DNA from: CAVOGJ01 sp963695405
Lineage (GTDB): Bacteria > Planctomycetota > Planctomycetia > Pirellulales > Pirellulaceae
Assembly: GCA_963695405.1 (NCBI GenBank)
Contig: CAVOGJ010000019.1
Span: forward strand, 248,001-312,000
Reading direction: 5' to 3'
Length of the DNA stretch: 64,000 nucleotides
Numbering within the stretch: the stretch's first letter is position 1; each line of letters begins with the position of its first letter. Position numbers and translations under genes: made by a program. Below are positions 1 to 10,528 of the stretch, in pieces. The notes beneath the pieces are model-generated. The model was not told where the DNA came from. It did not search any database and worked only from the letters and a program-made list of their open reading frames with translations.

Positions 1-871
1 CGTGATAGTAGGGATGAGCCAGATCGAGTCGAGCCATGAACAGCCATCGTGCATCGATATTCTCCACGGGGACGAGAAAGTAATTCTCCTCGACAAAATC
101 GGTATACGTCGAGACCTTGATGCCCTCATCCAGGCACGCCAGCAAGCGTTCGTCGTTGACCGGCAAGGAGGCGTCGAAGATCACTTCGTCCACTTCGTTG
201 CCGACACACCACTCGTCAAACAGGTCGTCCTCGTGCCTGCCAGCAGCTTCCTCGGTGTAGCTGACAAGGCAGAACTTTTTGTTATGCACATCGACGAACT
301 GCGTCGCGCGATAACAAAAGGCGTCGTCGCCCAAGAAGCAAATGGTCTGGCCGAAGCTACGCGAGTAATGCCAAATCAGTCGCCGTAGGCCATACATCAA
401 CGCGGTGCAGGTGATTATCGCGGAACCCACGATGTACCGACCTACCTGCGCGAAATGGACGACACTCACTTCCATCAAGAGGAGCACCATGGCGAGCACG
501 GCGACCGCAGTCACGCGGAAGAGCGCGTTTAGCGAGTCACGCGGATACCGCGGGTCATGTAGCCCAGCGATGTGGGAAATGACTCCGACCAACAACGCGT
601 AAGCACAGCTCACAAATAGTGGGCTCACCCCCTCCTGATCCAGACTGACGACGTGCGGCGTCAAGGCAGACCCCAGCATGACGGCGAAGAACGCGATCGC
701 ACAGTCGAGCAAGAACCAACCCATGGGGTTGACGTTGACCAACATGCGGCGACCACGTTTGTTCAGCCGCCGCTGCACGACCCCGTAACGCTCTGCAGCT
801 TCGCTCTGACCTGCGGCGCTTGTCGACACGCGTTCTGACATCAATTCTTTGGTGGGGGGTGCTTTGATCAT
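1..871 (-). CDS. Polyprenyl glycosylphosphotransferase (sugar-phosphate transferase), N-terminal part, cut by window edge
   Basis: About 290 codons are open on the minus strand from an ATG at 869-871 to the window edge. The N-terminus has four hydrophobic segments (roughly residues 48-68, 80-100, 120-145 and 150-170). A nucleotide-binding-like region follows, containing ICFLGDD, and the visible part ends in VPVENIDARWLF. This is the usual N-terminal half of exopolysaccharide polyprenyl glycosylphosphotransferases of the WbaP/WcaJ kind, which load the first sugar phosphate onto undecaprenyl phosphate in the inner membrane. The catalytic bacterial sugar transferase domain would lie beyond position 1, so substrate and activity cannot be judged. 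It is the last visible gene of a minus-strand exopolysaccharide run, 82 bp after the epimerase. Confidence 0.75.
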   Translation of the reverse strand, partial: MIKAPPTKELMSERVSTSAAGQSEAAERYGVVQRRLNKRGRRMLVNVNPMGWFLLDCAIAFFAVMLGSALTPHVVSLDQEGVSPLFVSCAYALLVGVISHIAGLHDPRYPRDSLNALFRVTAVAVLAMVLLLMEVSVVHFAQVGRYIVGSAIITCTALMYGLRRLIWHYSRSFGQTICFLGDDAFCYRATQFVDVHNKKFCLVSYTEEAAGRHEDDLFDEWCVGNEVDEVIFDASLPVNDERLLACLDEGIKVSTYTDFVEENYFLVPVENIDARWLFMARLDLAHPYYH

Positions 872-953
872 GGGTTCCTTGACCGTCAAAATCGCGGGAT
901 CTCTGCGATTTCCACCACGAGAGCCAACGACGGCAAGAGGTACGATAGGGTTC

Positions 954-2603
954 TCATCGGCCAGCTTCACTGGTGGCATTGATCAATTGTCTGGCCCAGG
1001 CGTCCTTGTCGAGCACGGTGGCCCCCTGCTCGGTAAGGTACTTGGCGTTGCTGTAGCGGGCGTCTTTGTAGTCCACCACGTCGCCAGCCGCGATGGCCTC
1101 GAGGACCTGCTGAATACCGGCCTGCACGGTCCACCGCGGCTCGAAACCGAGCTGCTTGTAAATCTTGTTGAACGAAACACGATAGTTCCGATGGTCCGTC
1201 TCGTCGGGCGAAATCAACATCCGGGCCGACGGTACACGTTCCAGGACTAACTCGGCGATCTGCTGGATGGTGAAATTCTGGTCATTGCTGCCGACGTTGA
1301 AGACCTGGCCGTGAGTCTGTTGGCGCGGCGCCGCGAGCGCCACAGCGATGGCCCTGGCCGCGTCCTCGACATGCACGAACGGCCGCCACTGGTCGCCGCC
1401 CTGCACCGTGATTTCTCCATCCAGCTTCGCCTTGGCAGTCAGTAAATTCACGACCAAATCAAAACGGGTTCGTCCTGACAGTCCGTAGATCGTCGCGAAG
1501 CGGAGAATGGTCGGCGAAAACGTGTCGCCTGCCATCTCAAGTAGCACGCCTTCGGACGCCCGCTTGGTATCTCCATAGAGCGACACCGGACGTACTGCCG
1601 ACCGCTCGTCAAGGAGCTCATCCGAAGCACCATAAACCGAACAGGTGCTGGCGAACACAAAACGGTGGACTCCCGCCGCGCGTGCCAGTTCCGCAATAAT
1701 CCGTGTCGACACGAGGTTGATATCGATCGTCAACTCTTCGTCCAGGCTACAGGCAGGATCCCCTACGATGCCACCTAAATGCACGACCGAATCAACATGT
1801 TTCACCGCTTGCAGAATCGTGGCCACATTGCGAAAGTCCCCGCGGACAATCTCCAGTCGCGGATGGTCGATGAACGCTGCCAACGGCTCTTCGCCAAACA
1901 TTAAGACATCAAGCAGCCGCACGTTGATGCCCTGCGCTAGCAATTGCGGTATCAGCGCCGAACCGATATAGCCACCCCCGCCGATGACGAGGACGCGCTC
2001 CTCGCCCCGTTTGCGACGAATCAACCGTTCGCTCTCGGGAGTCACATGCTTCTTCCACACGTCACTCCAGACACGTGCCGCTACGAGCAAGGCAACGGTA
2101 AGTAACCAGCCCAGCCCCCAAGCACCCTTCGAGATAGGTAGCCGAGCCATCGCGAAATACGACAAGAACCCGAACAACACGTAACCGATCGTCACGCCCT
2201 GCGTAACAACCAGTGCCTTGTAGCGACTGAGATAGTTACTGCTGTAGGTATAAAAACCGCTGATCCAAAAGCTCGACAGGCAAATGAAGATCACCGCCGG
2301 ACAGCTCATGAGAAAGTGGCCAACGTCGCGACGTACGTATTCGCCCGCGTCCTCCAGAGGCGCCTCAAACGCGATCAAGAAAAGAAGTCGAATGCCCACC
2401 GCCAGCGCCAGGGCGACCGTGACCAGTCCCGCGTCCGCTAGCATGCGTAACAGCATGCCTCGTGTAAGTGTATTACGGTTCAATCCGTTTTCGCCCTTGG
2501 AAAAATACCGGGGAACAGGGCTTTCGATGGCGAGACGGGAAGCAGAGAAGGGCTCGTCGGAATGGATGGACCATCCGGATGCCAGTCTAAAAGCAGTTGG
2601 CAC
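954..2603 (-). CDS. Membrane-anchored NAD-dependent epimerase/dehydratase (extended SDR)
   Basis: 549 residues. The first ~190 hold four hydrophobic segments (about 55-78, 98-118, 133-152, 161-177). A complete extended short-chain dehydrogenase follows, with the nucleotide motif GGGGYIGS (208-215), FASTCSVYG (about 317-325) and catalytic Tyr343/Lys347 in YGDTK. Family knowledge: such enzymes epimerise or dehydrate nucleotide sugars with bound NAD. The N-terminal membrane part resembles the anchor of CapD/PglF-type dehydratases, but the catalytic part reads like a UDP-glucose 4-epimerase relative, so the domain pairing is unusual. The GTG at 2603 lies 4 nt after the stop of the NusG-like gene, suggesting translational coupling. 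Met50 is an alternative start just before the first membrane segment. The exact sugar is unknown. Confidence 0.8.
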   Translation of the reverse strand: MPTAFRLASGWSIHSDEPFSASRLAIESPVPRYFSKGENGLNRNTLTRGMLLRMLADAGLVTVALALAVGIRLLFLIAFEAPLEDAGEYVRRDVGHFLMSCPAVIFICLSSFWISGFYTYSSNYLSRYKALVVTQGVTIGYVLFGFLSYFAMARLPISKGAWGLGWLLTVALLVAARVWSDVWKKHVTPESERLIRRKRGEERVLVIGGGGYIGSALIPQLLAQGINVRLLDVLMFGEEPLAAFIDHPRLEIVRGDFRNVATILQAVKHVDSVVHLGGIVGDPACSLDEELTIDINLVSTRIIAELARAAGVHRFVFASTCSVYGASDELLDERSAVRPVSLYGDTKRASEGVLLEMAGDTFSPTILRFATIYGLSGRTRFDLVVNLLTAKAKLDGEITVQGGDQWRPFVHVEDAARAIAVALAAPRQQTHGQVFNVGSNDQNFTIQQIAELVLERVPSARMLISPDETDHRNYRVSFNKIYKQLGFEPRWTVQAGIQQVLEAIAAGDVVDYKDARYSNAKYLTEQGATVLDKDAWARQLINATSEAGR

Positions 2604-2607
2604 AAAG

Positions 2608-3162
2608 TCAAATCAACTCCACCTGATAGTCCTCAATCGCGACCGACGCACCCTGTTGCAGGAAAGAGACAGATACCAACAGACGGTCGGTCCCTCGCCG
2701 CTGAATGACTAACCCCTCAACCCCCAATAAGGGTCCACTGATCACCCTCACCCGTTGACCCGGTTGAATACGAGACTCAAGGGATAGGGGTACCTGCGAC
2801 TCGATCAGCGCCCGGATGCGACACAAATCCTCGAATAAGCAGGCCGGCTCGGTTACCTCCAGCGTCTTCAGCACCAGCTGCGTCATCAGCACGTGAGTAC
2901 GGACCTCGTAGTCGGCCCGCACAAAGACATAGCCGGAGAAAAGTGGCACGTGGGAAACGCGCACGCGACCCGACGGTGATTTCCCCTTGCGGGGAATCAT
3001 TGGACAATAAAAGGGGACCTCCATCTCTCGCAGCCGCCGGGAAAGCTCCTTCTCCCGTCGTGAGAGGGTATGCAGCACCCACCAGCTTGCCCCATCCATC
3101 GGCTGGACTTCTTCGAACAACGTGGCGGGAAACAGGTCCGTTTCCTTGGGCAGGATGGGCAT
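2608..3162 (-). CDS. NusG/RfaH-like transcription antitermination factor
   Basis: 184 residues from the Met at 3162; an upstream in-frame ATG at 3291 adds 43 residues unlike the family. The N-terminal NGN-like domain begins WWVLHTLSRREKELSRRL, continues through FYCPMIPRKG and reaches PLFSGYVFVRADYE. The C-terminal part (PGQRVRVISGPLLGVEG) matches a KOW motif. Length and layout fit specialised NusG paralogues (RfaH/UpxY/LoaP type) that help RNA polymerase read through long polysaccharide operons. Its position as first gene before the epimerase and sugar transferase supports dedicated control of this operon. The start is uncertain because no strong ribosome binding site is visible close upstream. 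Confidence 0.82.
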   Translation of the reverse strand: MPILPKETDLFPATLFEEVQPMDGASWWVLHTLSRREKELSRRLREMEVPFYCPMIPRKGKSPSGRVRVSHVPLFSGYVFVRADYEVRTHVLMTQLVLKTLEVTEPACLFEDLCRIRALIESQVPLSLESRIQPGQRVRVISGPLLGVEGLVIQRRGTDRLLVSVSFLQQGASVAIEDYQVELI

Positions 3163-3644
3163 ATAAGCACTGAAATGACGGAAAATCGGAAATGACTTCT
3201 TCCTCGATGGGCGCGGACTCCGTCCCCCTGGGTGACACACCCCTCGCCCACTGCCGGCTTCGCTCCGGGAACACCGTGAATGTTTCATCATACGGGCCGC
3301 GCTGCGGGTCGGGTCGGCAAATGCCCCCCATTTCGCCGCTTACCAAGCCTGAAAGCATATCAGAAGGAAGGCATGAAACGAGTGCCGATGGAGCGCCGAA
3401 GAATGGAATTCGTCACTCCCGAGGTCGATTGTGCGGATTTTGCGAACGCTGGTAGGCGGAGGTTCGAGACGCCTGGGCGAGGCCCCTGTGTCGCGGAACG
3501 GGGGTGGACAACGTTGTCGGTGGCGGGAAACGGCAACGAAAAGGTGCCGTGATACTTGATTTGAACCACACCCGCGTGACAGACAATCAAGCCAAATTCC
3601 GCGGCAGGCCGCAGGGAATCTGGATCATCGACCTCATTCATCAC
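3163..3644. other. Gap upstream of the NusG-like gene; no gene seen
   Basis: Short open frames exist on both strands (for example 3360-3644 minus and 3280-3552 plus), but none has a recognisable domain or a convincing start. The stretch is probably the leader of the minus-strand polysaccharide operon. I looked for an ops-like element (GGCGGTAGCGT type) and did not find a clear match. Confidence 0.4.
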
Positions 3645-4403
3645 CTATCGCAGAGGATTGGGAATCCGTCGTAGTAGGTTTCCTGGCGACGACGTTTCGA
3701 CCGGTTGGATAGGGTAGCCGGTTGGCAAGGTCTGGACGGCAGATGCCGGACGCACGGATGGCGACGGTCCTGACGGAGCCGGACGCTGGCGTTCCCAACC
3801 GGTCGGCGATATGGGGCTGGCGGTCCCTCTCAACGGGTTGACGCCCACGGGACCGGAGTAGCCATTCACCGGGCGATGGGACCGTGATCGGTCGACCACG
3901 TTTGCCGATGCCCCGGACGGTCCGCGAAACTGCAGCGAGCGGGCTCCGAAGGGCCCCTCCTCGAAGGCGTCCGGCAATTCCAGCGAGTTATCAAGTGATT
4001 CGTCTTCGAGGGGCGCGTCTTCGTTTTCTGCCGGCAGGAAATTGGGGGCTGCGGGCGCCGGTTGGTCCGAAACTGGTTCGGCAGTCTTCCGGAGGTGGGG
4101 AAATTCGGGATTGATCTCGGCCTCATCGCGCGATTCGGGCAACTCGAGCGAGGGAACCGACAGCGACCGCGAGGGCACGTTCGGCGAGTAGGCGGGCACG
4201 GCCGGTGGCGGTTCGGGCCACCGGCGCCAGTTGGGCTGGTAGAAGCCCCAAGTCGAACGTTTAGGTGTGCACATGCCCTCCACGCCATACTGGCATCGTC
4301 CCTGACAGGTCTCACACTGAGCGTGCCCGGCGGTGGTCAGCGCGGCGAGGACGAGGCCCACCCAAACGCATCCGCGCAGAATACCAAGTTTTCGTTGCAA
4401 CAC
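3645..4403 (-). CDS. Secreted proline-rich protein with a WG-Y-WRRWP motif
   Basis: 252 residues. The GTG at 4401-4403 is chosen because an AGGAGA ribosome binding site sits 7-8 nt upstream; a longer open frame starts at 4481. A signal peptide is clear (GCVWVGLVLAALTTAGHAQ). A short cysteine cluster follows (CETCQGRCQYGVEGMC), then TWGFYQPNWRRWP and a long Pro/Ser/Glu-rich, probably disordered tail. The WG-x-Y...WRRWP signature is one I associate with small exported proteins of planctomycetes; its function is unknown. It lies 90 bp downstream of the Wza-like lipoprotein gene in the same direction, so a surface or envelope role in the polysaccharide locus is plausible but unproven. Confidence 0.65.
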   Translation of the reverse strand: MLQRKLGILRGCVWVGLVLAALTTAGHAQCETCQGRCQYGVEGMCTPKRSTWGFYQPNWRRWPEPPPAVPAYSPNVPSRSLSVPSLELPESRDEAEINPEFPHLRKTAEPVSDQPAPAAPNFLPAENEDAPLEDESLDNSLELPDAFEEGPFGARSLQFRGPSGASANVVDRSRSHRPVNGYSGPVGVNPLRGTASPISPTGWERQRPAPSGPSPSVRPASAVQTLPTGYPIQPVETSSPGNLLRRIPNPLR

Positions 4404-4493
4404 GGGACTATCTCCTGTCTTCTTCAGTCGGGCTCGAGTCAATTGGCGAATCAAGGGTGGCAAACGGTCGTACCAATTCAAGCGACGGTCAAC

Positions 4494-5639
4494 TTAGAAA
4501 AAGCGGCCTTCGGGGAATCGTTGTAAAACTTGAACCGTCTGGCCGGCGAGCAGTGAGAATCCAAAGATTCTTTCGAATGGCGTCGTCAAGCGGGCGATCA
4601 CGGTGTCGATGGCGACCAGGCGGTCGGCCGCGATGAAGATGCGATCTCCCGGCATCAGCTGGTAATTGGTGGCGGTGTTTGCACCACGGGTGATCGAATC
4701 CCAATCGATGGGCAGCACTTGATCGCAGCCCACCGTGTGTGGAGCGGGCCGCGAGATCCACATCTTGCTGCTCGAAATATTGGCAACGCCGCCAATATTC
4801 GAGATCGCATCGAGCACGGTTTCGTTTCCGGTGATCGGCACGCGGACGACTTGGTCCCCAAACGCGGGTCCCTCGGTGATGATGTAATAAACCTTACTAT
4901 TGTAGGCAAACACATCGACCGACACCCGCGGGGCATCGAAGTACTCGGACAATTTCTGCTCGATAGCGGCACGCGCCTGATCCAGGGTCATGCCCGAGAT
5001 ATAGACGCTTCCGTAGACACCCAGGTTAATATTTCCATCGGGCCCCACCAGGTGCTCCCCGGCAATCTGCTGCATGCCCGATGCTTGCAGCAGTGTCACG
5101 GCCACTTCAGGTTGGTTCAGGATGCTCCGCAATTGGCGGGCGATGGCGTCCGCCGCCTCATCGGTCGTGAGGCCCTCCAACTTGACCGGACCGTAGGAAG
5201 GGCCGAGGTTGACGACTCCGTTCGACTCGACCTGATACTGCCCGGCAATCGGCTGCTCGGGCAGGGCACCGGCCACGACAATATTGAGGATGTCGAGCGA
5301 CTGGATGAAGTAGGGGTCTTTCGGCACCAGCCGAATGGCGTCAATCAGCAGCACATCGGGCGGTTCGACGCGATACGCGGGCAACGACATCTTGTTCAGT
5401 TCTGCCGGAGGTGCCAGTGCTGGGTCGGCCTCCCGCTCGCAGGCCGACGGGTCTCCGGAGGCGGCAATGCTTTCGCGCGACTCGGTGATCCCGTACGTAT
5501 TGGGAATACTGTGTACCTGCGTCGAGAGCACATTGCAGCCACTGGTGAAGGCGATTCCGAGCAGCACCAAGACGCGAGGCCCCATCCGCGCCGGGTCCCA
5601 GCCAGAGATCGTGGTTCGAGTTGTTTTTTCGTTTAGCAT
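4494..5639 (-). CDS. Polysaccharide export lipoprotein (Wza-like, Poly_export/SLBB)
   Basis: 381 residues from the ATG at 5639; the open frame runs on to 5909 without family-like sequence. A lipoprotein signal ends in TSGC with the lipid-carrying Cys at residue 35. Two repeated polysaccharide-export segments follow (YQVESNGVVNLGPSYGPVKL and LVGPDGNINLGVYGSVYISG, each followed by a T-x-x-A-x-x-A-I helix). After these come an SLBB-like part (VYYIITEGPAFG, ETVLDAISNIGG) and YQLMPGDRIFI. These are hallmarks of outer-membrane polysaccharide export channels. The gene is divergent from the large TPR gene and upstream of the other polysaccharide genes, fitting export of the polymer they make. No cognate tyrosine autokinase is in the window. 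Confidence 0.9.
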   Translation of the reverse strand: MLNEKTTRTTISGWDPARMGPRVLVLLGIAFTSGCNVLSTQVHSIPNTYGITESRESIAASGDPSACEREADPALAPPAELNKMSLPAYRVEPPDVLLIDAIRLVPKDPYFIQSLDILNIVVAGALPEQPIAGQYQVESNGVVNLGPSYGPVKLEGLTTDEAADAIARQLRSILNQPEVAVTLLQASGMQQIAGEHLVGPDGNINLGVYGSVYISGMTLDQARAAIEQKLSEYFDAPRVSVDVFAYNSKVYYIITEGPAFGDQVVRVPITGNETVLDAISNIGGVANISSSKMWISRPAPHTVGCDQVLPIDWDSITRGANTATNYQLMPGDRIFIAADRLVAIDTVIARLTTPFERIFGFSLLAGQTVQVLQRFPEGRFF

Positions 5640-6105
5640 CGTCAATCTGCCCACTCTGCGGGGAATCGAAGACCGGCCGGGCAGCCTGCACGTACAGGCG
5701 CCAATACCGTCACATCCCGGATAATCGGCACAAACGGATCGAATCTTTGCCACCGTTACGCCTTGGTTGCAAAAATCGACTGAAAAAAGGTGGCTGAACC
5801 GTTCGCAGGTCTCGAGGGCGTCCGGGAGCAAGATATGTTCTGGCAGGGCTCCCTCCCGCCTGGGGATCGCTGAACGCGTCGCCAACTGGGGGTGCCGGCG
5901 TTTCACCAATGGGCAGCTTTCAGGGGAATCTGCTAAGCTACCAAAGACCGATCGCGGGCACTCCGACCGGGTCGCAGAGTGAACCCTGACGGCAGTGACA
6001 GCGTAAGTAGCTAAATATGCACTGGTAGTGTATCCCGCTCACTCTCACCTTTTTTCTCCCTTCCATCTCCGGCGAACTCCCGTCGAAAGACGCCGAGTCA
6101 GATCG
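5640..6105. promoter_or_regulatory. Divergent intergenic region between wza-like and large TPR genes
   Basis: About 465 bp separate two divergent starts, so promoters for both directions must lie here. I see no hexamer pair good enough to name. The N-terminal extension of the wza-like open frame (to 5909) is treated as non-coding because it lacks family sequence and precedes the lipoprotein signal. Confidence 0.4.
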
Positions 6106-9100
6106 ATGAAGCAGATCAACGTCAAATTACTCGCTATCTTGCTCCTTTCTACGCTGACGATTCTGGTCGGATCGTATTTCCTGTATCGCTTCCAGAAACA
6201 ACGAAACGCCGAGGGGCTGCTGGTGCGTGCCAAGGACAAGACCGAAGCCGAGGAATACGGACAAGCCGCGGGTTTCTTGCGTCGTTACCTGGCCATTCGA
6301 CCCGACGACAACGAGCAGCTGGCACAGCTGGCGCTGACGCTGCAGAAACACGTGCGCGAACTCGCCAAATCGAACGAACTGGATGGGCGGACTATGCAAA
6401 TCGCCTATGCGACCACCGAAGAGGCGGTCAGAAAAAACCCCGACAATGAGGAGCTACTGAGGCAAGTCGTCGACTTCGCAATGCTCTACCGGCGGTACGA
6501 GGACGCGATTACGCACATCAATTCGTTGATCGAGCAAGGGAAGGGCGATGCGGAGCTGAAAGTTAAGTTGGCGCAGTGCTTCACACTATCCGGTCAAGAT
6601 ACAGATAAGGCGGTACCCGCGCTGAGTGACATGATCGGTTTCGACCGTGCCACCCGCACGTTCTCCGCGGAAAAAGCGACGGCTCCTCAGGCCTTGGACG
6701 CCTACATGTGGCTCGCTCAGGTCTTCTATTTGAACCTCCGTGATCTCGACTCGGCGCTGCCCATTATCGACCGTCTGACAGAGGTAAATCCCGACGAGTT
6801 TCGGGCACATCTCATGCGGGCGGGCTTCTACCAGATCGTTGGCGATGCACGTTACAAGGACATCATTGCTGAGCGAGACACGCCTCGCATTGGAACTGGC
6901 GCCCGACGAAGAGGCAACATTACTCGCGGCGGCCAGTCTGTCGAGCGTCGAGAAAGATTATGACCGCGCGAAGGAGCTCTATGAGGAATGCCTAGAGAAA
7001 CACCCTGGAAACTCAGGTGCCTATCAAGGCCTCTCGACCCTGGCACTCACGCAAAGAGACCCTGACGCGGCGCTGGCGTATTTGAATGAAGGCATCGACC
7101 AGAATCAGAATAACAAGAACGAGCTGCGGAGCCTGCTGTGGGATCGCGCGAACGTCGAGATTGACTCGCAGCAAATCGAGGCGGCGCAGGCAACGATGGA
7201 AGAGCTGCGAGGGCTGAATTATGATCGACCCTACCTTGACTTTCTCGAAGGGCGGATTGAATTCGCGAAACAAAACTGGCTGACGGCCAGCCAACGCATT
7301 TCGGAAGTGCGCGGATATATCGCACAGAATCGACCCCGGTGGCTGGTGCCGATCGACGCGACGTTGGCCGTTTGCTACGAGAAGATGGGGCAGCCGGATC
7401 TTCGTTTCAAGGCCATGGAGCGTGTGTTGGATGCAGATCCGCTGAACCTGATCGCGCGGTGGGGTGTCATGGAAGCCCACCTCGCCATGGGGCAAAGCGA
7501 CAAGGCGGTGGAAGCGTATGAAATCATCGAGGACCAGATCGACGATAGCCCGCTTGCTTCCGATGTCTCCCGGCTGAGGCGCGACTGCAGATGGAAATGT
7601 TGCAACAGGATCTACAGCCCGAAGCGCTGCGCAGTTACCGTGAGGCCGGGGAGTTGGTGGAACAAATTCAGTCCAACGGCCTGCTTAAGCAGCCTGCCAT
7701 CGCCCAGTTAGTCGCGGAATATTACAAGACCACCAACCAAGAAAACAAAGCCAAGAAGGTCTTGGAATACGTACGTACAATCAGTGCGAATGATCCAAAC
7801 TTGCTGATCGAGCAGGTAAAACGCATCGCCAGCACGCGAGGCATCGAGGCGGCTCTGAACACGCTCGATGCGAAATCCCGCAAGTTGGGGGAACCGATTA
7901 CCATCCGTTTGCTCCGCTGCGAACTCCTCGCCCGCGTCCGCCCCGAGGAGGCAAAGCAGCAATTGCGGATTTTGGAGGCGGACCTGGCAAGCCTCTCCGC
8001 TGATCAGCGAGTTGCGGTGACCCGCGGAATCGGTCGGATTTACCTGGTCATGAACGAGTTGACCGAGGCACGACGCGTATGGGAACAACTGGCGAAGGAT
8101 CGTCCCCAGGACATCCTGGTTCGCATGGCAATGTTCGAGATGGCCATGCAAACCGAGGATGATGAAGCCATGCAGCAAGCGATGGACGAGATCGAGCGAC
8201 TGGTTGGCAAGGAGAGCGCCGAGTGGGAGTGGGCCGAAGCCGCGAGGATCGTATGGAGCTTCCGGAAAGGCCAGCTGGAGAAGAATGAATTGGACCGAGC
8301 CTTGGGGCTGGTCAATCAGGCGGTCAGCCGGCGAGACTCGTGGGACGTGCTCTATCGGCTGCTCGGCGACATCCAATGGCTACGGGGCGAGCCGATGGCC
8401 GCCATCGAAAATTTCGAGAAATCGCTCCAATACAGCGTCGGCCATCCCATCGTGTATCGCAGCCTGGCCGAACTCTATTACAAGGCGGAACTTTTGGACG
8501 ATGCGGAACGGATGATCAAGGAGCTGCCGCCGCAACTGATGGGCCAAGCTGAGCAGAGGATGATGCTCGATATCCAGTCCCGCAAGAATCAATTGCCAGA
8601 CGAGATCGAATACGACGAGGATTCCCCGAACGCGGAGGACCACTTGTGGATGGCCAATCTGTTGGCCAACGCCGGGCGATACGATCGGGCAGAGACGGCG
8701 TACAAGAAGGCGATCGAATTGGGATCCAGCAACCCGGTTAACTGGACCAGTTTGATGAGGCTGTACGCCCGCACCGAGCGGCTGGACGAAGCGCGCGCCT
8801 TAATGGAGGAGGCCGAACTGAAGCTTTCCGAACAGAACGGCCCTGCCTTCTTGGGACAAGCCAATGCCATTCTGCAAGACTGGTCGGCCTCGGTCGCCCA
8901 TTTCAAGCGAGCACTGGAAATGGAACCTGATAATGTTCGCATTAAGCGAGCCTTAGCAGAGGTCTACATTCAGGCGGGCCAAGTCGAAGACGCACATGCG
9001 CTTATCGACCGAATCCTCGAAGGTGCCGAGCCGCATGATCCGAATGCGTCGGATACGATCCGTTGGGCCCGCCAGACCAAGGCGAAAATCCTCGCCAGTG

Positions 9101-10455
9101 ACGGAGCCTATCACGCGTTTGCGGAAGCCCTGCGGCTGATTGAGGAGAATGCGCCCCAAGACGGTCTGATGTCGACCTCGGATCTGATTCTCTGGACACG
9201 ACTGTCCGCGACGCGACCTGATGGCTACTCCCGCGAGCAGGCAATCAAGAAATTGGAGCAGGTGCAGGAGGAACGCGGTTTGGTCGACGCCGAGCGACGC
9301 GTACTGGCGGACCTGTACCAACTCCAGGACCGATGGCCCGAATGCAAATCGATCATGTTGGGATTGCTGGCGGATAACCCGGGAGACATGCAACTCCTCG
9401 ATCCTTGGCTTTCCTGGTTGATTGAACGGCAAGAAGTGAAGGATGTCGCTGTTTGGCTGGATAAATGCCCTCCGGGTTCGCTCGTCGAGGTCCGGACGCG
9501 GGCACACCTGGATGCCATGCGTGGCAACAGCGAGGAAGCGGTGGAGCGATTGAAGTCTCTCATTCCCGAAGACTTGGCACCAAAAGACGTGGATCGCATG
9601 CGGGTCGTGGCGGAGATCGTGGAGCAGCTTGGCGAATATGACAACCGGATGTATGGCATCGCCGAGAAGGTACTGAAGCGTTATGTAAAAGCAAAACCAC
9701 AGGAGAGCCTGGCCTTGGCGGCCTTTCTCGGACGGCGAGGCGGGGTGAAACAAGTGCCCGAGGGTCTGCGGTTGTGCGGAGAGCACCTGAACGACGGCAA
9801 GCAGATTGCCGCGCTACAGATGGCCAACGCGATCCTGCGCCGCAATCGCTCCGTTGGTAACTTCCAGAAGTACGTCGACGTGGTCCGCACCTGGTACGAG
9901 AAAGTCCAAGCCTCGCAACCCGATAACCTGACGCTCCTCATCCAGCGATCGGAATTCGAGGATATCGCGGGCGATTCGGATCAATCCGAAGCGTGGCTAC
10001 GCGATTACATGAAACGAGAAGAAGTTTCCAATCGCCAACGAGCGGTCGTGGCTAATAACCTGGCCTATCTGCTCGCGCTGCGAGGTGAAACCGACGAATC
10101 GTACGAGATGGTGCAGGCTTCCATGAAGTTCTTAGGCCCTACCGCCGATCTGCGGGATACGCTCGGCATGGTTTACTTGTCGCGAAAGCAACCTCAACTG
10201 GCACTTACGGAGTTCGAAGCGGCCGTCGGGGATGGAGGGGCCAATGCCTTTAAGTACATTCACCTGGCGATGGCCTATGCGGCCCTCGAGAATTACAAGC
10301 AAGCAGCCGATGCGGTCCGCAACGCCGTCGCGCAGGGCTTTGAAGCCGCGCAATTGAATCACGCCGAACGGGAGTCGTATGACAAGCTATACACGCTGTT
10401 GCGGGATCAGGGAGTTCTGACCGACGACGACTTGACGCCCCCCAAGAACACCTAG
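6106..10455 (+). CDS. Very large membrane-anchored TPR-repeat protein, two frame breaks
   Basis: The start is taken at the ATG at 6106 (MKQINVKLLAILLLSTL), whose first ~28 residues form a signal-anchor. The product would be about 1,450 residues of mostly helical TPR-type repeats (for example KELYEECLEKHPG, AETAYKKAIELGSSNPVNW, AHFKRALEMEPDNVRIKRALAEVYIQAGQ). Reading continues through three frames: frame 1 to about 6870, frame 2 from there (TRLALELAPDEEA) to about 7572, then frame 1 again (EARLQMEMLQQDL). The two shifts cancel and the protein reads smoothly across each, so they are probably sequence errors. Divergent placement beside the polysaccharide export gene suggests a role in assembly or secretion of the polymer, as for TPR proteins in other exosortase or EPS loci; that is inference. 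Confidence 0.8.
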
Positions 10456-10504
10456 CTCTGCGGCGGGGAACGGATCTGCCCAGGTCGGTGTTCTCGTCGG
10501 CCCC

Positions 10505-10528
10505 CGCAGGCGATCTTGGTGGCCTGCG
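10505..10528. terminator. Weak hairpin after the TPR gene
   Basis: A 7-bp stem (CGCAGGC/GCCTGCG) with a 10-nt loop lies 50 nt after the TPR stop. There is no T-run, so termination is only possible. Confidence 0.25.

Noticed and set aside
1..838. Plus-strand frames at the left edge (2-388, 405-602, 653-838)
   Set aside because: They are antisense to the continuous minus-strand sugar-transferase reading frame, which has membrane segments and family motifs.
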